A DNA stretch of 9,730 nucleotides from Ruminococcus sp. (GTDB taxonomy: Bacteria > Bacillota > Clostridia > Oscillospirales > Acutalibacteraceae), in NCBI GenBank assembly GCA_017380355.1, contig JAFOED010000117.1:1-9730 (forward strand), written 5' to 3'. A model generated the notes under the pieces. It made no database searches, was not told where the DNA came from, and saw only the letters and a list, made by a program, of their open reading frames with translations. Positions 6,585 through 9,730 of the stretch are shown here, one piece after another. Made by a program: the position numbers and the translations under genes. Position 1 is the stretch's first letter; every line of letters starts with the position of its first letter.

Positions 6585-6610
6585 AAACTACCCCTTATAA
6601 TTTGAATTTT

Positions 6611-7297
6611 CTACAGATATTTTGAATACGCTGTTTGAGTTAAGCTCTCTAGCTGCAAATTACGATAAATATAATCAGGTATATACTCGTCATATTTAAC
6701 TTCTAAGAGCTGTTTCGACGTCGGCATAACTGGTCTTTTCACGATATCTTTATCTAAAAAATGCTCTATGTCAGTAGAAGAAGATATATTTGTGTCGAAC
6801 GTAACACGAACATTACCATTTTTATACACAAACGGTACTCTGTCGTACTCTACAATTACAACTGGTCTGTACTTATATCGTAGCATTAAATAGGTAAACT
6901 TCTGTAACAGCGGACTTAAGGAGGATATATCCTTTAGCGCTTCGCCCTTCATCAACATCTTTGTCTGCTCAACCGTCAGAGGGCACGATGTTTTGTGTGT
7001 TTTACCTCGTTCTTTTCGTTTGCATTCGAGACGTATACGCTCGCTGCTGTGATTATATATACGAATTCGGAACTTTTCTCTCGGGTCTGTGCCATCAACA
7101 TTCTGTTTAGCACAGCTGTCGTAATAATCATCGAAATAAAGACTACGTATGGTGTATTTTCCACTTTCTTTAACGTGAGGATCTAAAGGGAGCAGATTTT
7201 TCACTCTGTTTTCAAGTAGACTAAGCTGTGTTGTACTCACAATATACTTAAGCTCATGACGGAATTTTCTGTTATCTTGTTTCTGCATCTGTGTCAC
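6611..7297 (-). CDS. VTC-domain protein (polyphosphate polymerase fold, triphosphate tunnel superfamily)
   Basis: The 228-residue product consists almost entirely of a VTC domain, the fold of the yeast vacuolar Vtc4 polyphosphate polymerase. The tunnel-lining charges expected of an active member are visible: RHELKY at 13-18 (Glu15, Lys17), RSLYFDD at 51-57, REKFRIRIY at 73-81 (Arg77, Arg79), LECKRK at 90-95, RPVVIVEYDR at 144-153, VRVTFD at 163-168, and LLEVKYDEYIP at 197-207 (Glu199, Lys201). In yeast the enzyme makes polyphosphate from ATP; the substrate of bacterial members is not established, so activity here is inferred. There is no signal peptide or membrane helix, so the domain should act in the cytoplasm, perhaps docked on DUF4956. 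GTG 7297 overlaps the CotH stop as GTGA and has AGGAG 9 bases upstream; ATG 7288, with AGGTGA 5 bases upstream, is an equally good start. Confidence 0.87.
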   Translation of the reverse strand: MTQMQKQDNRKFRHELKYIVSTTQLSLLENRVKNLLPLDPHVKESGKYTIRSLYFDDYYDSCAKQNVDGTDPREKFRIRIYNHSSERIRLECKRKERGKTHKTSCPLTVEQTKMLMKGEALKDISSLSPLLQKFTYLMLRYKYRPVVIVEYDRVPFVYKNGNVRVTFDTNISSSTDIEHFLDKDIVKRPVMPTSKQLLEVKYDEYIPDYIYRNLQLESLTQTAYSKYL

Positions 7298-9132
7298 CTC
7301 TTTCTGCTCCTTTTGATTTCAACAATCAACAGGCAACCAAATATAATCGCAAAAACAACAACAGGAGCTACTTTCAGCGCATCTTTTATCGTTTCGCTTC
7401 GCTTTTCTGTCCACTTAGCGTAGATTTCTACATCGTGGTCTACAGAATCACCGCTGTCAAACGGCTTGTCGGTGTCTGCGTAATACCAACCCACAAAATT
7501 ATGTGTAGGTGTATCCTCAAGTACTGGTAGTTCAGGTGCACTTTCGCCATCAAATATTATGTAATCAATATAGATTGCTTCGTGTACTCTGAAAGTGTGG
7601 TACGGCGTGTTTTCAATCCATATTGAATCTAAAAACTTCAGTCTGTTTTTCATGAAAGAACGGATTTCGTCTGCTTTATCAAACACATCCGCACCATCTG
7701 TGCTCCATCTCGTGTGGTTGAGTTTGTGAGATTTTTCTATCTGTTTTGCATACTCATCGAGCTTTTCGTCGAGCATACTATCCACTTCAGCAAAAACTTC
7801 ATTTTGATAGAGTTCTACGACCTTTTCGTAGAACTCCTCCTTTTGGTAGAGATAGTGGTACCAGACAGCGTCGTACCCATCTCTGACGTGGAATCTGTTT
7901 CCATACAGCGCATTCGCAGGCTGTGTGGCCCAATTCGCTTTCATTCCCATTGTGTTGTCATAGTCCCATACAGGGGAGGCGTACACTTTCCCTGACTCAT
8001 CATCAGAGTCATAATAAAAATACTGGCTGACAGAACAAGCATCCCAGTTTGCACAAACCTCTTCTATAACATATTTTCTTGCCCACGAGTCTAAGTCTAT
8101 CAGCTGTGTCCACTTTTTGCCTGTTTCAGGATCTATTCCGTCATCAGCCATAATCGCGTTTTCTATGCTCTGGAAAGTATCTCTGATACGGGATAAGTCC
8201 TCGTCTGTGACAGATATCGGATGATGAACTCGCAGCGCCTGATTATTGTCAGTCCAGACCTGACTATGATTTTCTTTAGATAATCTCTGGGTATTCTCCA
8301 AAGACACGAGAAAACTGCCATTTTGCTCGATATCAACGCGGTTTGTGTGAACTTCGTTTCGTTCGCTGAGCAGATATAATCCCGTATACTCACCATTCAG
8401 GTAGAGGTCAACCCACTGTGAGCTCGGCGAATATCTAAGTCCTATTTCATCCGCTAAATCGTATAGTGCTTTGTTTCTCAGGTTAGAATGTTCGTTTGCA
8501 TTTGCGAGCAACACCCATCTGTAAGCGCTCCCCATTTCAAGCAAATCAGCTTCGTTTTTAAGCTTTATGCCATAAGGTTTTTTATCGTAATAATCCCAGG
8601 TCGAGTTGCCTCGTCCGTTTATCTCGTCTATCTCACCTGAATAGTTCAGTTCTCCATCAGCAGAATACAAACGCATCTGACCAGGTTCCTCGTTACCCTT
8701 TTTACTGTGAATATACTCCATACTCTGGGACTGAGTATCAATATACAATGCAGGGATCTTATCAGACTTGAGAAATGATATTTTGTTTCTTATCTGCTTG
8801 CCAAAATATGTATAATTGAGTTCGTATTCGGTACCCTCATCGAAAATGTCACAAGTCATACCTTCGCTGAGCGTTACGCCATCGATACTAACTTCAGTTT
8901 CACCCTCAATCTGTATTACTGCATCAGAAAGCTCTGCATAACTAGGCAAAAACACAAACAAATCTTCGTCTTCATTTGCCCAGCACTTAACCTTTTCGCA
9001 AGTATCTCCTACACGGATTTCTACCGAAAACAAACCGGCAGGGTCTTTGTCGGATGAACTCAGAAACACTATTAAAGCGAGAATAACAAGCACCGCGCTA
9101 AAACAGTAGATCAGAAATTTATTATGTTTCAC
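7294..9132 (-). CDS. Membrane-anchored CotH-family kinase-like protein with a C-terminal Listeria-Bacteroides repeat
   Basis: The 612-residue product has an N-terminal membrane helix (about 7-25), a beta-rich N-terminal region to about 125, a CotH domain (about 126-505), a small Listeria-Bacteroides repeat (about 523-576, ending in the typical FVGWYYADT...VEIYAKW), and a second membrane helix (about 588-605) before a basic tail. CotH motifs are clear: INGRGNSTWDYYDKKPYGIKL at 171-191 with the probable ATP-binding lysines, WVLLANANEHSNLRNK at 206-221, DLYLNGEYTGLYLLSE at 242-257, a DLDSWARKYVIEE helix at 347-359, and PVWDYDNTMG at 387-396 with the likely metal-binding Asp390 and Asp392. Spore-coat CotH phosphorylates serines of coat proteins; the target of membrane forms like this is unknown. 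The kinase domain should face outside. GTG 9132 follows AAAGGAGG (9145-9138) by 5 bases. The gene lies 20 bases after the Stealth gene and overlaps the VTC gene by 4 bases. Confidence 0.9.
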   Translation of the reverse strand: MKHNKFLIYCFSAVLVILALIVFLSSSDKDPAGLFSVEIRVGDTCEKVKCWANEDEDLFVFLPSYAELSDAVIQIEGETEVSIDGVTLSEGMTCDIFDEGTEYELNYTYFGKQIRNKISFLKSDKIPALYIDTQSQSMEYIHSKKGNEEPGQMRLYSADGELNYSGEIDEINGRGNSTWDYYDKKPYGIKLKNEADLLEMGSAYRWVLLANANEHSNLRNKALYDLADEIGLRYSPSSQWVDLYLNGEYTGLYLLSERNEVHTNRVDIEQNGSFLVSLENTQRLSKENHSQVWTDNNQALRVHHPISVTDEDLSRIRDTFQSIENAIMADDGIDPETGKKWTQLIDLDSWARKYVIEEVCANWDACSVSQYFYYDSDDESGKVYASPVWDYDNTMGMKANWATQPANALYGNRFHVRDGYDAVWYHYLYQKEEFYEKVVELYQNEVFAEVDSMLDEKLDEYAKQIEKSHKLNHTRWSTDGADVFDKADEIRSFMKNRLKFLDSIWIENTPYHTFRVHEAIYIDYIIFDGESAPELPVLEDTPTHNFVGWYYADTDKPFDSGDSVDHDVEIYAKWTEKRSETIKDALKVAPVVVFAIIFGCLLIVEIKRSRKR

Positions 9133-9152
9133 GGGTGCCTCCTTTACTTTAA

Positions 9153-9641
9153 TTACAGCTCAAACTGCGATTTTTCAGGTAAGATTTTCTCGAAAGCTTC
9201 GATTATCTGATTTTTATGAAGTTCAAAATTCTCTTCATGCTCAGTATCATTAAGGCAAACAACCTTGCCCTTCTGATGCTCAAGATACTCTATAGCTTCG
9301 TTGCTATAATTCATAGTTTCTGTATGAAATAGTTTTCCAATCTGTTTTTTCGGATAGAATTCTCCGTTCATAAGTCTCCAGTATCTTACACTCCATATAG
9401 TGACGTCATCTCTCTGTCTTAATCTATTCTGACATGTCTGATGAATGACATCATACTCTTCTTCCCATAAGGTGGAAAAGAGGGATTTTTTGTACGAATT
9501 CTGGATGTGATGGTCGCTGATACCATATAAAAAAGGCTTTCTTCCATACCAGATGTTCTTAAATATTCCACTTAACGACTGAGCTTTCAGCCACTTTTTG
9601 TAATGCTTCTTAAGAGTATCTTTCGGAGAAAAATGTCTGTG
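9153..9641 (-). CDS. Stealth-family sugar-phosphate transferase, C-terminal part only (5' end lost at a sequence join)
   Basis: The ATG at 9371 is internal: the same frame stays open upstream to 9641, giving about 162 residues with no start. The sequence matches the end of Stealth proteins, which transfer sugar-1-phosphate units in capsule or exopolysaccharide synthesis. Seen are a CR3-like part (GISDHHIQNSYKKSL, then VIHQTCQNRLRQRDDVTIW and RYWRLMNGEF) and the CR4 part with the hallmark CLND in KVVCLNDTE and an ending EKILPEKSQFEL typical of the family C terminus. The catalytic CR1 and CR2 regions would lie upstream and are missing, because the frame meets TGA (9644-9642) just where base composition jumps from about 34% to about 69% GC. 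I read this as a truncation by the join, not a short gene. The stop is 20 bases before the CotH start, so Stealth would lead or continue the CotH-VTC-DUF4956 transcript. Confidence 0.82.
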   Translation of the reverse strand, partial: HRHFSPKDTLKKHYKKWLKAQSLSGIFKNIWYGRKPFLYGISDHHIQNSYKKSLFSTLWEEEYDVIHQTCQNRLRQRDDVTIWSVRYWRLMNGEFYPKKQIGKLFHTETMNYSNEAIEYLEHQKGKVVCLNDTEHEENFELHKNQIIEAFEKILPEKSQFEL

Positions 9642-9645
9642 TCAC
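9620..9645. other. Probable chimeric junction (assembly artefact or recombination breakpoint)
   Basis: Within this interval an open Stealth frame on the - strand is cut and a murB frame on the + strand begins mid-protein. Base composition doubles in GC across it. No insertion-sequence ends, target duplication, tRNA or attachment site is visible at the join, which favours a misassembly between two genomes of one community over a natural insertion. Confidence 0.75.
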
Positions 9646-9730
9646 CATGAGCCGTGCCGCCGTGTTTGCCGCCGGTCTGAACCTGGGCGGTCTTGAATTC
9701 GCCCACGGCATCCCCGGCACCATCGGCGGC
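9641..9730 (+). CDS. murB: Internal fragment of UDP-N-acetylenolpyruvoylglucosamine reductase (murB) from a GC-rich source
   Basis: The frame starting at 9641 encodes 30 residues reaching the window edge, including AAGLNLGGLEFAHGIPGTIGG. GLEFAHGIPGT-x-GG is the well-known FAD-binding stretch of MurB, which reduces UDP-GlcNAc-enolpyruvate to UDP-MurNAc in peptidoglycan synthesis. In whole MurB this lies about a third of the way in, so the piece lacks its N terminus; the ATG at 9647 is internal and has no ribosome site. Upstream in frame there are only unrelated residues and a TAA at 9611. GC is 62 of 90 bases against 31 of 90 in the stretch before, and codons end mostly in G or C, unlike every other gene here. 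It probably comes from another organism. Confidence 0.8.

Noticed and set aside
7714..7995. 93-codon + strand open frame inside the CotH gene
   Set aside because: It lies wholly antisense to a clearly homologous coding region, has no ribosome site, and shows no recognisable protein features.
9153..9371. A complete 72-residue small protein
   Set aside because: The frame extends 90 codons further upstream with continuing Stealth-type sequence, so this is only the tail of a larger gene.
9647..9730. A new gene starting at ATG 9647
   Set aside because: The encoded residues match the middle of MurB, and no ribosome site precedes the ATG, so it is an internal Met of a fragment.
1..9730. CRISPR array, tRNA, rRNA, transposon ends or phage genes
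   Set aside because: Looked for on both strands; no regularly spaced direct repeats, cloverleaf, rRNA segment, transposase, integrase or terminal inverted repeats were seen.

Overview
The window looks like part of a low-GC Clostridia genome, probably a gut Oscillospiraceae/Ruminococcus-type anaerobe. The basis is AT-rich spacers, strong AGGAGG-type ribosome sites, GTG starts, and protein families typical of that group (LCP protein, one-piece capsule tyrosine kinase, membrane CotH protein with a Listeria-Bacteroides repeat). Taxonomy is inference; no rRNA or marker gene is present. The last ~90 bases are a foreign-looking, GC-rich murB piece, so the right edge is probably a chimeric join.

Layout. 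(1) 1-387, + strand: C-terminal riboflavin-kinase end of ribF, closed by a bidirectional hairpin terminator. (2) 416-1408, - strand: a type I-like asparaginase with its own promoter. (3) 1640-2332, + strand: a monotopic phosphoglycosyl transferase that would load the first sugar-phosphate onto undecaprenyl phosphate. It is driven by a good promoter with a perfect palindrome at the expected transcription start and ends in a second bidirectional terminator. (4) 2382-9641, all - strand: a long surface-glycan/phosphate-chemistry cluster. In transcription order it reads: Stealth-family sugar-phosphate transferase (5' end lost at the join), CotH-family extracytoplasmic kinase-like protein, VTC-domain protein, DUF4956 membrane protein, a 159-base spacer with a candidate promoter, a fused polysaccharide co-polymerase/BY-kinase, a secreted anchored surface protein of unknown function, and an LCP glycopolymer transferase.

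How the genes may work together. The PGT starts a lipid-linked glycan, the BY-kinase controls polymerisation and chain length, and the LCP protein transfers a finished polymer to the cell wall. Stealth proteins make sugar-1-phosphate linkages. The CotH, VTC and DUF4956 genes are tightly spaced (4-base overlap, then 26 bases), which suggests one membrane-associated unit. Two of the three belong to phosphoryl-transfer families (an atypical kinase and the polyphosphate-polymerase fold). The most interesting reading is an envelope phosphorylation or polyphosphate module embedded in an exopolysaccharide locus; this is inference from family knowledge and gene order.

No tRNA, rRNA, CRISPR array, transposase or integrase was seen. 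No gene-free stretch exceeds 300 bases; the longest are 1409-1639 (divergent promoters) and 5751-5909 (candidate promoter and inverted repeats).
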